Shown: in pieces, positions 1 through 9,642 of the stretch
Layout: each line of letters starts with the position of its first letter
How positions within the stretch are numbered: position 1 is the stretch's first letter
From: Alphaproteobacteria bacterium
GTDB lineage: Bacteria > Pseudomonadota > Alphaproteobacteria > JAPYRI01
DNA: 56,969 nt
Assembly (NCBI GenBank): GCA_029941135.1
Contig: JAPYRI010000002.1
Span: forward strand, 30,063-87,031
Direction: 5' to 3'
Notes under the pieces: generated by a model
Databases searched by the model: none
Told to the model about the DNA's origin: nothing
What the model saw: only the letters and a program-made list of their open reading frames with translations
Program-made: the position numbers and the translations under genes

Positions 1-2
1 CA

Positions 3-953
3 ATTGAAGCGTTTAGGGATAAATCGAACCTTGATATATTTGTATTGCATCCGGCGGGACGTGTGTCCGACGTTCAACGTCGGCAAATGACCACGGTGTT
101 GTCGGACAACGTGCATAATTTGGCAATTGAAGGATCGTTCGACGACTGCCAAGCGCTGGTAAAAGCGATGTTCAATGACCTCGAGTATCGCGACGGCATG
201 GGATTGTCGGCGGTCAATTCCATAAATTGGGCGCGGGTCATGGCGCAAACTGTTTATTACTTCAAGGCGGCCATGGCCTTGGGCGCGCCGGGTCAACCGA
301 TCGCATTTTCCGTACCGACGGGTAATTTCGGTGACATTTACGCAGGTTACGCCGCTCAATGTACTGGATTAAATGTGAGCCAGCTCGTCGTTGCCACCAA
401 TCGCAACGATATTTTGGCGCGGGTTCTGTCGACGGGGGAATACCGGACCGGAACGGTCGAGCCCACCATGAGCCCAAGTATGGATATTCAAGTGGCCAGT
501 AACTTTGAGCGCCTGCTGTTCGAAACCTATGGCCGGGAAAGTGGCGCGGTCAACGCCTTAATGACAGACTTGCAAACCAACGGTGGTTTTAAAATGAGCG
601 CTGAAGCATGCGGCAAAGCGTCCCAACTGCTTGATGCCCGCCGTGTGGATGAAGAGGAAACTCTTGCTACTATCGCGTCGGTTTACCAGGACAGCGGCAT
701 CACCATTGATCCTCACACGGCGGTTGGCGTCGCTGCGGGTCGGATTTGTCGCCGCCAATCCGAACATCCAATGGTCATGCTGGCGACCGCTCATCCGGCG
801 AAGTTTCCCGACGCGATCACCAAGGCGACCGGGGTTGTCCCGGAACTACCGCCTGGTTTGGCAGACTTGCACCAACGGCCCGAGCGGTATGACACACTGA
901 CGGCCGACTTGGATGCGGTAAAAACTTACATCACCAAATGCGCGGCCCGGTAG
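3..953 (+). CDS. thrC: Threonine synthase, C-terminal part (5' truncated by window edge)
   Basis: Frame is open from base 3 (IEAFRDKSNLDIFVLHPAGRVSDVQRRQMTT...), typical ThrC PLP-fold sequence (VPTGNFGDIYAGY); stop TAG at 951-953. Confidence 0.93.
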   Translation: MEAFRDKSNLDIFVLHPAGRVSDVQRRQMTTVLSDNVHNLAIEGSFDDCQALVKAMFNDLEYRDGMGLSAVNSINWARVMAQTVYYFKAAMALGAPGQPIAFSVPTGNFGDIYAGYAAQCTGLNVSQLVVATNRNDILARVLSTGEYRTGTVEPTMSPSMDIQVASNFERLLFETYGRESGAVNALMTDLQTNGGFKMSAEACGKASQLLDARRVDEEETLATIASVYQDSGITIDPHTAVGVAAGRICRRQSEHPMVMLATAHPAKFPDAITKATGVVPELPPGLADLHQRPERYDTLTADLDAVKTYITKCAAR

Positions 954-971
954 GGGAGGAACCAGCACAGT

Positions 972-2231
972 ATGACAGTCGAAACAACAACACTGGACAA
1001 CGGATTAAGGATCGTCACCGAGCACATGCCCCACCTGGAAACGGCGTCACTCGGTGTGTGGATTGATGTGGGGGCGCGCTTCGAAGATCCGGCGTCAAAC
1101 GGTGTCTCTCACTTCCTTGAGCATATGGCGTTTAAGGGCACGAAGACGCGGAATGCCCGCCAAATCGTAGAAACCGTGGAAGGCGTGGGCGGGCATCTGA
1201 ATGCCTATACTTCGCGCGAGCAAACCGCATATTTCGCCCAAATATTGAAACACGATGTGCCGATGGCACTCGATATATTGTCGGATATTTTACTGAATTC
1301 AGTGTTTGACCAAAGCGAAATTGAGCGCGAACGTACGGTTATTTTACAAGAAATCGGTCAGGCACTGGACACGCCCGATGACATCGTTTTCGACCATTTG
1401 CAACAAGCGGCATTTCCGGACCAGCCCTTGGGTCGTCCCGTACTTGGGACATCGGATCTGGTTTTGACCTTTGATCGTCAGACATTGCGCGGTTATATGG
1501 GCGATCATTATCGCGCCTCCCGCATGGTGGTTTCCGCCGCTGGTAACCTGGATCATAAAGCGATTGTTGAGCAAGCAACTGAGGCTTTTTCCGCCTTGCC
1601 GGGCGCCAACAATAGTAAGTGCCCACCGGCGCAATATTGCGGCGGCGACCATCGCGAAATCAAAGCTCTTGAACAGGCGCATGTGCTTATAGCGTTTGAA
1701 GGTCTTTCCTATGACGATCCCGATTATTACGCTTTGCACGTTGCCAGCACAGTGTTTGGTGGCGGCATGTCGTCACGCCTCTTTCAAGAAGTGCGCGAAA
1801 AATTGGGCTTGGCGTATTCGATATATTGTTATGCGTCCTCCTATCAGGACAGTGGGCTATTTGGTATTTATGCCGGGACGGCGGCGGAGTCGGTTCACCA
1901 ATTGACCACCGTGGTTGCCGATGAGGCCGCCAAATTGTGTGAACGCGCGGAGGAAGATGAAGTCGCGCGCGCGCGGGCGCAACTTAAAGCCGGGCTTCTG
2001 ATGTCGCTTGAAAGCTCGGCTTCGCGCTGCGAGCAGATGGCCAAACAAACGCTCATTTATGACCGTATTGTCCCCGCGGAGGAGCTTATAGAGTCAATCG
2101 ACGCCGTTGACCGAACCGCCGTTCAACGGGTCATGGGCCGTATTATAAGGGGTAATCTGACCGTCGCCGCACTCGGCCCTACTGAACAGCTTGAAAACTA
2201 TGACCGGCTTAGCGCAAGATTTAGTTCGTAG
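972..2231 (+). CDS. M16 family zinc metallopeptidase (mitochondrial processing peptidase-like)
   Basis: HFLEHMAFKGT (HxxEH inverzincin motif), GGGMSSRLFQEVREKLGLAYS. Confidence 0.93.
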   Translation: MTVETTTLDNGLRIVTEHMPHLETASLGVWIDVGARFEDPASNGVSHFLEHMAFKGTKTRNARQIVETVEGVGGHLNAYTSREQTAYFAQILKHDVPMALDILSDILLNSVFDQSEIERERTVILQEIGQALDTPDDIVFDHLQQAAFPDQPLGRPVLGTSDLVLTFDRQTLRGYMGDHYRASRMVVSAAGNLDHKAIVEQATEAFSALPGANNSKCPPAQYCGGDHREIKALEQAHVLIAFEGLSYDDPDYYALHVASTVFGGGMSSRLFQEVREKLGLAYSIYCYASSYQDSGLFGIYAGTAAESVHQLTTVVADEAAKLCERAEEDEVARARAQLKAGLLMSLESSASRCEQMAKQTLIYDRIVPAEELIESIDAVDRTAVQRVMGRIIRGNLTVAALGPTEQLENYDRLSARFSS

Positions 2232-2297
2232 TGGGTTGCAGAGAGTATTGGCGGTCGCGAATATGTCGCCATTACTGAGCGGCTGGGAGCACGGTCC

Positions 2298-2891
2298 ATG
2301 CTGGTAAGCTTACTGAAGTCGGATCCGAGAATGCGGTTTGAAGGGCGGACCGTCTATATTCGTCTGCCCCAAACGACGGATTGGGAGCAGTGGTCACAAT
2401 TGCGGGAATGCTCGAGGGATTTTTTGATGGCTTGGGAACCGGTATGGCCGACAGATGATTTGACCAAAGCCGCATATGGCCGCCGATTGCGCCGCTATAG
2501 TCAAAGCATTCGGCAAGGCAGTTTGTACCCGTTTTTTATCTTCACCAAGAAGGATCATCAACTGATCGGTGGCATTACCTTCACCAACGTGCGGCGGGGC
2601 ACCGTGCAGGGGTGTTCGGTGGGTTACTGGGTCGGCGAGCCCTATGCGCGCAAAGGATACATGAGTGACACTATGCAAGCCGCGATCACATTCGCATTTG
2701 ATATTTTAGGCTTACATCGGGTTGAAGCGGCGTGTCTGCCGGAAAACAAACCCAGCCGTAGACTGCTTTTGAAGACTGGATTTGCTGAAGAAGGCTACGC
2801 CCGGGAGTATTTGAAAATATGCGGCGCATGGCGTGACCACGTCCGCTTTGGCATCTTAGCCACCGACTCGCGTCCGGGCAGTCGATTGTAA
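2298..2891 (+). CDS. GNAT family N-acetyltransferase (RimJ/RimL-like)
   Basis: VGYWVGEPYARKGYMSDTMQAAITFAFDILGLHRVEAACLPENKPSRRLLLKTGF. Confidence 0.88.
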   Translation: MLVSLLKSDPRMRFEGRTVYIRLPQTTDWEQWSQLRECSRDFLMAWEPVWPTDDLTKAAYGRRLRRYSQSIRQGSLYPFFIFTKKDHQLIGGITFTNVRRGTVQGCSVGYWVGEPYARKGYMSDTMQAAITFAFDILGLHRVEAACLPENKPSRRLLLKTGFAEEGYAREYLKICGAWRDHVRFGILATDSRPGSRL

Positions 2892-2901
2892 ACCAGGCTC
2901 G

Positions 2902-3468
2902 TTAGGCGTGCCCGGCATTGCCTGAAAACAATGATACATCAATGCCCAGCGTGGCGATTGCGCGCGGCCACTTGTCGGCAAGACCGGGGCCGAATACCAA
3001 TTCCTCATCTGCCTTGGTATGCAACCAGCCGTTCGCGCCGATCTCAACCTCAAGTTGCCCCGGCGCCCATCCGGAATAACCGAGCGCCAACAGGTTGTGG
3101 CGCGGTCCAACGCCTCCAGCAATTGCCGTCAGAATATCGGCTGTCGCTGTCAGCCCAATGTCTTTGCTGACAATCAAAGTCGATTCCTGCACAAAGTCCG
3201 TCGAATGAAGAACAAATCCGCGGCCCGTCTCGACCGGTCCGCCGGCATGCACCAAAATATTCTCAGCCGGGGCCTGGACATCGATTTCCAGCTGTTCCAG
3301 GAGTTCCGGAAAAGTGATGTAATCGACTTCCTTGTTAATGACGAGGCCCATTGCGCCATCTTCGGAATGGGAACACATGTATATGACGGTATGTGCGAAA
3401 CGCGAATCGCCCATATCCGGCATGGCCATCAAGAGTTGGCCTTCGAGGAAATTTTGTTCTTCACCCAT
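2902..3468 (-). CDS. YqgE/AlgH family protein (UPF0301)
   Basis: FLEGQLLMAMPDMGDSRFAHTVIYMCSHSEDGAMGLVINK; GYSGWAPGQLEVEI. Confidence 0.93.
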   Translation of the reverse strand: MGEEQNFLEGQLLMAMPDMGDSRFAHTVIYMCSHSEDGAMGLVINKEVDYITFPELLEQLEIDVQAPAENILVHAGGPVETGRGFVLHSTDFVQESTLIVSKDIGLTATADILTAIAGGVGPRHNLLALGYSGWAPGQLEVEIGANGWLHTKADEELVFGPGLADKWPRAIATLGIDVSLFSGNAGHA

Positions 3469-3646
3469 TTTTGTAAATCGAATCTCTAATGTTCGGCGCT
3501 ACTATAAGATCCATTAAAGCACGTTTTAGTCTCAAAACCAGCTCTCGACCCTGTTCAGCTAATAGGGGCTATCGGTGCATTCAATCTTGAGTGAACTGCC
3601 ATTCTGGGGCTTGTTTCCAATACGGCCAAATGGTACCCGGAAGTGA

Positions 3647-4519
3647 ATGACTAGATTAGCACGCATATTGCAATCGGCATTAGTGATGCTCGGCATCATC
3701 TGGGGCGACTGTTCCGAAGTCGCCGCAGAAATTTCAGCGTCCGATTGGCAGGTCACAGAATATGGCCAAATAAGGCTGATTTCTGGTGTGACGGCGGTCG
3801 GCGACAAGGTTTCTGTTCCTTTGGGAATTCAGATCAAACTAAAACCAGAATGGAAAACCTATTGGCGATCCCCTGGTGAAAGCGGGATACCCCCAGGGTT
3901 TAACTGGTCTCAATCACGGAATTTGGCGAAGACCGAAATTTATTGGCCGGCACCTGGCCGCTATACATCGTTTGGCCTCGATACGATTGGCTACAAGAAC
4001 GAAGTCGTTTTCCCGATCACCGCTCAAGTAGAAGTTCCTGGTCAAGCGGTGTCGGCAATTGTGAACGTTGATTATGCCGTGTGCCGGGACATTTGCGTGC
4101 CCCTGCAAACTCGTTTGCACCTCCAAATTCCCGCGGGCGACCGCTCTTCGAGCGAGCACACCTCTTTAATTCAACAGTTTACTGGTCTGGTGCCGACAGT
4201 GGCCGGGGAACGGACGGATGCGAGTGGTCCAATACTCAAGGATTTACATATCAGTGATGTGACGGGAACCGAATTTTTGACAGCTGTGGTGAGACGGCCG
4301 CCAGCCGCAGAAAATTATGACCTGTTTGTTGAGGCTGGCGATGATTTTGGCTTTGGATCTCCGACAGTAAAGGTTCAAAAAGACTTAAATGAGATCGAAT
4401 TCGATGTGCCGGTCTACCGTTTCCGAAAAAATGCCGATTTGTCAGCCGTGCCCGTTTCCCTCACTTTTGTTGCGGGAATATCGGCAATTGTATGGTCGAG
4501 AACTTTGAGCTCGGATTGA
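3647..4519 (+). CDS. DsbD alpha-domain-like protein (protein-disulfide reductase N-terminal domain only)
   Basis: LGIQIKLKPEWKTYWRSPGESGIPP...VDYAVCRDICVPLQ; no transmembrane or thioredoxin domain follows. Confidence 0.75.
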   Translation: MTRLARILQSALVMLGIIWGDCSEVAAEISASDWQVTEYGQIRLISGVTAVGDKVSVPLGIQIKLKPEWKTYWRSPGESGIPPGFNWSQSRNLAKTEIYWPAPGRYTSFGLDTIGYKNEVVFPITAQVEVPGQAVSAIVNVDYAVCRDICVPLQTRLHLQIPAGDRSSSEHTSLIQQFTGLVPTVAGERTDASGPILKDLHISDVTGTEFLTAVVRRPPAAENYDLFVEAGDDFGFGSPTVKVQKDLNEIEFDVPVYRFRKNADLSAVPVSLTFVAGISAIVWSRTLSSD

Positions 4520-4638
4520 TATTCGATGCACGAAACAGTATGGTTTCGCGTGGAATACAGAATTCCAGGATTTAATTTTGCCATATTCGGGAAGGTGTTG
4601 GCGCGTATCTCGACAAACCGAAGCCAAGGGGAGAGCAA

Positions 4639-5127
4639 ATGGATATCAAATTGATGGTCGGCGACGAAATACCGGAATTTACCTTCATGCACATGACAGG
4701 TGATGGACCGGCGCCGATCACTACAAAAGAATTATTTGGCGGCAAGAAAGTAGCCTTGTTTGCCCTGCCGGGCGCATTTACGCCGACTTGCTCGGTCGAG
4801 CATCTTCCCGGGTACGTGAACAATGCTGACGCCCTTAAGGCAAAGGGCATTGATAGCATCGTGTGCTTATCGGTAAATGACGTGTTCGTCATGGATGCAT
4901 GGGCTAAATCTGCGGGCGCCGAGGGCAAAGTTCTCATGCTTGCCGACGGCAATGCCGAGTTTACCAAGCATATGGAGCTTGATTTGGATGCCAGCGGCTT
5001 CGGCATGGGCATTCGCTCGCAACGCTATTCCATGGTCATCGACGATGGTGTGGTCAAACACTTGAATATCGAGGAGGGTGTTGGCCTTGATGTCAGCAGC
5101 GCCGAGACAATTCTTGGACAACTTTGA
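4639..5127 (+). CDS. Peroxiredoxin (Prx5-like redoxin)
   Basis: VALFALPGAFTPTCSVEHLPGYV active-site motif. Confidence 0.93.
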   Translation: MDIKLMVGDEIPEFTFMHMTGDGPAPITTKELFGGKKVALFALPGAFTPTCSVEHLPGYVNNADALKAKGIDSIVCLSVNDVFVMDAWAKSAGAEGKVLMLADGNAEFTKHMELDLDASGFGMGIRSQRYSMVIDDGVVKHLNIEEGVGLDVSSAETILGQL

Positions 5128-5145
5128 GCCCTAGAGGCAATGACG

Positions 5146-5171
5146 AAAAGGGGGCTTAGGCCCCCTTTTTT
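5146..5171 (+). terminator. Rho-independent terminator after peroxiredoxin gene
   Basis: AAAA-GGGGGC-TTAG-GCCCCC-TTTTTT hairpin plus T-run, 20 bp after the stop codon. Confidence 0.85.
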
Positions 5172-5184
5172 GTGTTTGGCCTTC

Positions 5185-5220
5185 GAACAACCGTGGACAG
5201 TATACTGTCCCCGATTGTTC
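5185..5220. repeat. 36-bp imperfect palindrome with perfect core GGACAGTATACTGTCC
   Basis: gaacaaccgtggacagta|tactgtccccgattgttc; the core is related to the hairpin at 29080-29137. Confidence 0.75.
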
Positions 5221-5298
5221 TTACACTCGTGCTAGGCTATCGCTATCGGGATAATTGCTGATCGGTAAACTCAGCCAGCAAGCCAGAAAGGAACTGCC

Positions 5299-6288
5299 AT
5301 GTTAGATTTTTCAATTTTTGTCGTGGTGTTGTTGGGGTTGGCCGTGATTTTTGTTTTTCTCGGCGTTCGGACGGTATCCCAGGGATACGAATACACGGTC
5401 GAGCGCTTTGGGCGCTACACGCGCACTTTGCGCCCCGGCTTCCATATCATTATTCCGATCATTGATCAGATAGGTTCTAAATTGAACATGATGGAGCAGG
5501 TTCTCGACGTGGCGTCTCAAGAAGTGATTACTCGCGACAACGCAATGGTCACAGTGGATGGCGTTGTGTTTTACCAAATTCTTGATGCCAGTCAGGCGGC
5601 CTATGAAGTTTCCGATTTGACCAGGGCCATTCTCAACTTGACCATGACCAACATTCGGACCGTCATGGGGTCAATGGATTTGGATGAACTTTTGTCTCAA
5701 CGGGACGCAATTAATGCGCGCTTGCTTAACGTTGTTGACGAGGCGACCGGGCCGTGGGGTGTAAAAGTAACTCGGATCGAGATTAAAGACATTTCTCCGC
5801 CCCGCGACTTGGTCGAAGCCATGGCCCGGCAAATGAAAGCCGAGCGCGACAAGCGCGCGAACATTCTTGAGGCAGAAGGACTCAGGCAAGCTGAAATCCT
5901 GGGTGCCGAGGGCAGCAAGCAGGCTGTTATTCTGGACGCTGAAGGACGGCGTGAAGCTGCGTTTCGTGACGCCGAAGCCCGTGAAAGAGAGGCGGAAGCG
6001 GAAGCCAAGGCAACCACCATGCAGTCAGACGCCATTGAATCAGGCAATATTCACGCCATAAATTATTTCGTCGCCCAACAATATATCGACGCCTTGAAGG
6101 CGTTTGCTGGGTCAGAGAACGAGAAAATACTGTTCATGCCATTGGAAGCGGCAAATGTGATCGGGGCGATCGGCGGTGTTGCTGAGATTGCGCGGCAAGC
6201 GTTTGGCGGCTCTGGGAGTGGAAAAGGCGGCGCCGGCAAGGGTGCTGACGATGATTCGTCCGGTCCGTGGCTGTCAGGGGACCAATGA
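5299..6288 (+). CDS. SPFH/band 7 (stomatin/paraslipin-like) membrane protein
   Basis: [36 protein letters not shown]-terminal TM segment; Ala/Glu-rich coiled coil. Confidence 0.93.
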   Translation: MLDFSIFVVVLLGLAVIFVFLGVRTVSQGYEYTVERFGRYTRTLRPGFHIIIPIIDQIGSKLNMMEQVLDVASQEVITRDNAMVTVDGVVFYQILDASQAAYEVSDLTRAILNLTMTNIRTVMGSMDLDELLSQRDAINARLLNVVDEATGPWGVKVTRIEIKDISPPRDLVEAMARQMKAERDKRANILEAEGLRQAEILGAEGSKQAVILDAEGRREAAFRDAEAREREAEAEAKATTMQSDAIESGNIHAINYFVAQQYIDALKAFAGSENEKILFMPLEAANVIGAIGGVAEIARQAFGGSGSGKGGAGKGADDDSSGPWLSGDQ

Positions 6289-6740
6289 TGCTCGATCCAT
6301 TTCTTGAACAACTCAATCACTGGGACTGGTGGATATTCGCGACCGTGTTGATCATCCTTGAGGTGTATGCACCGAGTGCCGTGTTCTTGTGGTTGGGTGT
6401 GGCTGCCGGCGGTGTCGGCGGTGTGGTTTTCGTTTTGCCTGATATTTCTTGGGAAAATCAGGTTTTGGTGTTTGCCTTGTTATCGGTCGTCAGCGTCCTC
6501 GTTGGACGAAGATATTTTCGTTGGCGTCCCATCGCGACGGACCATCCCTTTCTCAATCGGCGTGGCGAACAATACGTGGGTCGCTCCGCGATTCTGGTAA
6601 AGTCTATCGAACATGGCAAGGGGGCGATCCGGTTGGATGACAGTACTTGGAGTGTAACCGGCCCGGACCTGCCGGAAGGGGCGAGCGTTAAGATCGTTGG
6701 GGCTGAAGGAACCATCTTGCTGGTGGAGGAAGACAAGTAA
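6285..6740 (+). CDS. NfeD family membrane protein
   Basis: ATGA overlap with SPFH stop; membrane segments followed by OB-fold-like tail; canonical SPFH-NfeD pair. Confidence 0.87.
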   Translation: MMLDPFLEQLNHWDWWIFATVLIILEVYAPSAVFLWLGVAAGGVGGVVFVLPDISWENQVLVFALLSVVSVLVGRRYFRWRPIATDHPFLNRRGEQYVGRSAILVKSIEHGKGAIRLDDSTWSVTGPDLPEGASVKIVGAEGTILLVEEDK

Positions 6741-6742
6741 CG

Positions 6743-7381
6743 TCAGCGGCCCACTGAACGCACGGCGGAGGGTTGCGTCGTTTCAATCCGTCTCATTTCC
6801 GAGTTATCGAACAGTGCCGGATTATTTATGTAATCCAACAAGAAATCGGTTGAATCCTGACCCCAAAACAGGGCGCCATTGAGTGCCGCTGTTGGGACGC
6901 CAAAGACATTCGCCTCGATTGCCCGTTTCCCATTTTCATGCAGTTCATCTTTTACTTTTTGGTCAGAAATCAATGCACTCGCGTCGTCAACTCCAACCGC
7001 TTTCGAAATGCTGTTCCAGCCGGTCGGGTTGTCCGGGAGGTGACCGTCCGCCCAGATGGCCTTGAATATCTGCCCAATCGCCGCCGATTTGCTGCCGAGC
7101 GCAATCGCCAACCTGAGTGCTTGCAAGGGATTGAACGGGTGGTTGGGCGGCATCCGATAGGGCATTCCGTCGCGATCGGCCAGCCATTGGGCTTGCCGGA
7201 ATGTATAAACCCGCTTTCCGGGAATTTCAGCTGGCCCTTTGTGGCCCCAGTGGTCCAATAACCCGGCGAACAGTATCGGACGGTATCGAACGGATATTTT
7301 GTCGGACAGGCGTTCCAATTGGCAAAATTGCAGGTAGGCATAGGGAGATATAAAGTCGAAATACCATTCGATCTCGGCCAT
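6743..7381 (-). CDS. 2-hydroxychromene-2-carboxylate isomerase (DsbA/kappa-GST-like)
   Basis: IEWYFDFISPYAYLQ...VFGVPTAALNGALFWGQDSTDFLLDYI. Confidence 0.9.
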   Translation of the reverse strand: MAEIEWYFDFISPYAYLQFCQLERLSDKISVRYRPILFAGLLDHWGHKGPAEIPGKRVYTFRQAQWLADRDGMPYRMPPNHPFNPLQALRLAIALGSKSAAIGQIFKAIWADGHLPDNPTGWNSISKAVGVDDASALISDQKVKDELHENGKRAIEANVFGVPTAALNGALFWGQDSTDFLLDYINNPALFDNSEMRRIETTQPSAVRSVGR

Positions 7382-7422
7382 ACTGTGAGTTACTCCCCGC
7401 GTCTAAGTTTCTTTGAATAGGT

Positions 7423-7857
7423 TTATAAATACATCGCCATACCTTGTCTGGCCAGGGCATCGGCGCGTTCATTCTCAGGGTTGCCCTGGTGACCGCGCAC
7501 CCAGTGCCATTCAATTTGATGCGGCGCGCTGGCAAGCTCAAGACGTTGCCACAAATCGACATTCTTGACCGGCTTTTTGGCGGCGGTTTTCCAGCTCCGG
7601 CGTTTCCAATTGACGATCCACTTGGTTATGCCGTCGCGCACGTAGGTACTGTCGGTATATACGTCCACCAGACAGGGGCGTTTCAATTGGCTTAAGGCCT
7701 CAATCGCGGCCGTCAGTTCCATGCGATTGTTGGTTGTTTCAAACTCGCCGCCGGTGATTTCGCGCTCGTTCCCATTGAACAATAACAAAGCTCCCCACCC
7801 ACCGGGGCCTGGATTGCCCGAACAAGCGCCGTCTGTATAAATCTCAACTTTATCCAC
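7423..7857 (-). CDS. rnhA: Ribonuclease HI
   Basis: [22 protein letters not shown]...[23 protein letters not shown] start at 7857 preferred over the longer ORF, which would overlap thrB. Confidence 0.95.
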   Translation of the reverse strand: MDKVEIYTDGACSGNPGPGGWGALLLFNGNEREITGGEFETTNNRMELTAAIEALSQLKRPCLVDVYTDSTYVRDGITKWIVNWKRRSWKTAAKKPVKNVDLWQRLELASAPHQIEWHWVRGHQGNPENERADALARQGMAMYL

Positions 7858-7865
7858 GACAGAAT

Positions 7866-8828
7866 TCAATCCAAACCATAGGCGCCAGGGCCTGTGACGG
7901 CTTGATGAAAACGCAATCGCCCGAGAAACTCCATGGGATTTTTGGGTTTGACCAGAGCTCCTTCTACCTGATGGAGCCAATCATAGACCCGGGTCAGCAA
8001 AAAGCGCATGGCGGCGCCTCGGGCAAGCACCGGCAATGCGGCGAGCTCGTCGCGATTGAGCGGCCTTATATTACCGTAAGCGGAAAGCAGCATACGGGCC
8101 TTGGTGATATTAAAGGCACCGTCGGGCTCGAAGCACCAGGCGTTCAAGCAGATCGCCAGGTCGTAAGCCAGAAAATCATTGCACGCGAAGTAAAAATCTA
8201 TGAGGCCGGATAAATCGTCGCCAAGAAAAAAGACATTATCCGGGAATAAATCAGCATGAATGACGCCCTCGGGCAAGCCTTGCGGCCAATGGGCCTCCAG
8301 ATAATCCAGTTCCTTCGAGATGATCTCCTTAAGCTTGCTCTGGATAGTGTTGGCGCGCGGCACGCTGTCGTTAAACAGGGGCCGCCATCCACTGACCGAC
8401 AAAGAATTGTCCCGCTTTGTCCCATAGCTCATTCCGGCGAGATGAAAGTGTGCCAAGTGTTTACCCAACTGAGCACAATCCCGGGGCGAGGGCCGCGAAC
8501 GGGCGACGCCTTGGAGGAAACTGATGATAGCCGCCGGCCGTCCGGCAACTGTCCGTAAAGCCTTGCTATCGCGTCCATGTATCGGCGTCGGGCAGGGGAT
8601 GTCACTCGCTGCCAGGTGATCCATCAACCCCAAAAAATAGGGCAGATCCTCCGGATCCACACGTTTTTCATAGAGGGTAAGAATAAAGTTCGCGTGCTCG
8701 GTCTGGAGCAGGTAATTCGAGTTTTCAACGCCCTCTGCGATGCCTTTAAAGGACACCACTTTGCCAATGTCATACTCGGTCACAAATGCCCGTAGCATTT
8801 CATCGGGGACTTCTGTGTACACAGCCAT
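7866..8828 (-). CDS. thrB: Homoserine kinase (choline-kinase-fold type)
   Basis: [22 protein letters not shown]...[31 protein letters not shown]. Confidence 0.95.
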   Translation of the reverse strand: MAVYTEVPDEMLRAFVTEYDIGKVVSFKGIAEGVENSNYLLQTEHANFILTLYEKRVDPEDLPYFLGLMDHLAASDIPCPTPIHGRDSKALRTVAGRPAAIISFLQGVARSRPSPRDCAQLGKHLAHFHLAGMSYGTKRDNSLSVSGWRPLFNDSVPRANTIQSKLKEIISKELDYLEAHWPQGLPEGVIHADLFPDNVFFLGDDLSGLIDFYFACNDFLAYDLAICLNAWCFEPDGAFNITKARMLLSAYGNIRPLNRDELAALPVLARGAAMRFLLTRVYDWLHQVEGALVKPKNPMEFLGRLRFHQAVTGPGAYGLD

Positions 8829-8970
8829 TCAAATCACCGGCGTTGTTGCGCGAGCACTCCAATGTTGTCCAACATCGGCGCGTCCTCTAAGGTTTAATTT
8901 CCGGGCGCCAAACACCCGGTTGTTTGCTTCGGAAACCTAACCCAGAGTGTAACGAGAGGGAACCCGCGTC

Positions 8971-9210
8971 ATGTCAGAGCCAATTGTTGTCCAAAAAATG
9001 CCCATGAGTGCCGATGTGGAAGAGGGGAAGTCTTATTACTGGTGCGCTTGCGGCAAAAGTGCGGCACAGCCGTTTTGCGATGGCTCGCACAAGGGCTCTG
9101 ATTTTGTCCCCACAGAGTACAAAGCCGATGCGACAAGGACGGTTTTTTTCTGCGCGTGTAAACATACCGACAATGCGCCGCTTTGTGACGGGTCGCACAG
9201 CCGAATTTAA
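8971..9210 (+). CDS. CDGSH iron-sulfur domain protein
   Basis: Two motifs: YYWCACGKSAAQPFCDGSHKG and VFFCACKHTDNAPLCDGSH. Confidence 0.92.
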   Translation: MSEPIVVQKMPMSADVEEGKSYYWCACGKSAAQPFCDGSHKGSDFVPTEYKADATRTVFFCACKHTDNAPLCDGSHSRI

Positions 9211-9289
9211 TTTTACATGAGTTGACTAACAGCGGGCCGGCACTATCATGTCGTCTTCGGGCCTTAAGCCCGTGCCGTTAAGTTAGCCT

Positions 9290-9568
9290 TGTGGGAGAGA
9301 TTTGCGGCTCGTTCGATTAATGACGGGCACAGCAAACGCCGAAGGAGCAACCGCCCCGGAAACTCTCAGGCAAAAGGGCCGCAAGGCGTGGCACTCTGGA
9401 AAGTAAACCGGCCGTTTTTATCCGGCTGTTTCCGACAATCGTAAAGTCGGGATCAAGGTTTCACCGAAGGGGTAAGCCGCTTTGATGCCGCGCATTGTGT
9501 CGATACCAAAGCAAAGTGCGGCTGAGTACAAAGTTGGCCAATCTCTCAGGTCCCAAGACAGAGGGGGC
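9290..9568 (+). promoter_or_regulatory. Tandem glycine riboswitch (two aptamers) upstream of gcvT
   Basis: gtgggagag...gccgaaggagcaaccgccccggaaactctcaggcaaaag...ctctgg, then ...caccgaaggggtaagcc...ccaatctctcaggtcccaagacagaggggg; located directly upstream of the gcv operon. Confidence 0.93.
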
Positions 9569-9642
9569 GTGTGTTTCCGTCACGACTCCGCGCGCGGATG
9601 ACGACGGGACGTTGCGCCCTCGTAACCGCTGTCGTAGGACCT

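Noticed and set aside
7423-7980. Extended N-terminus of RNase HI ([13 protein letters not shown]...)
   Set aside because: Would overlap thrB by over 100 bp; canonical RNase HI start motif begins at the GTG at 7857.
9241-9290. Terminator-like gggc-cttaa-gccc hairpin after the CDGSH gene
   Set aside because: Stem is short and no T-run follows; not enough for a terminator call.
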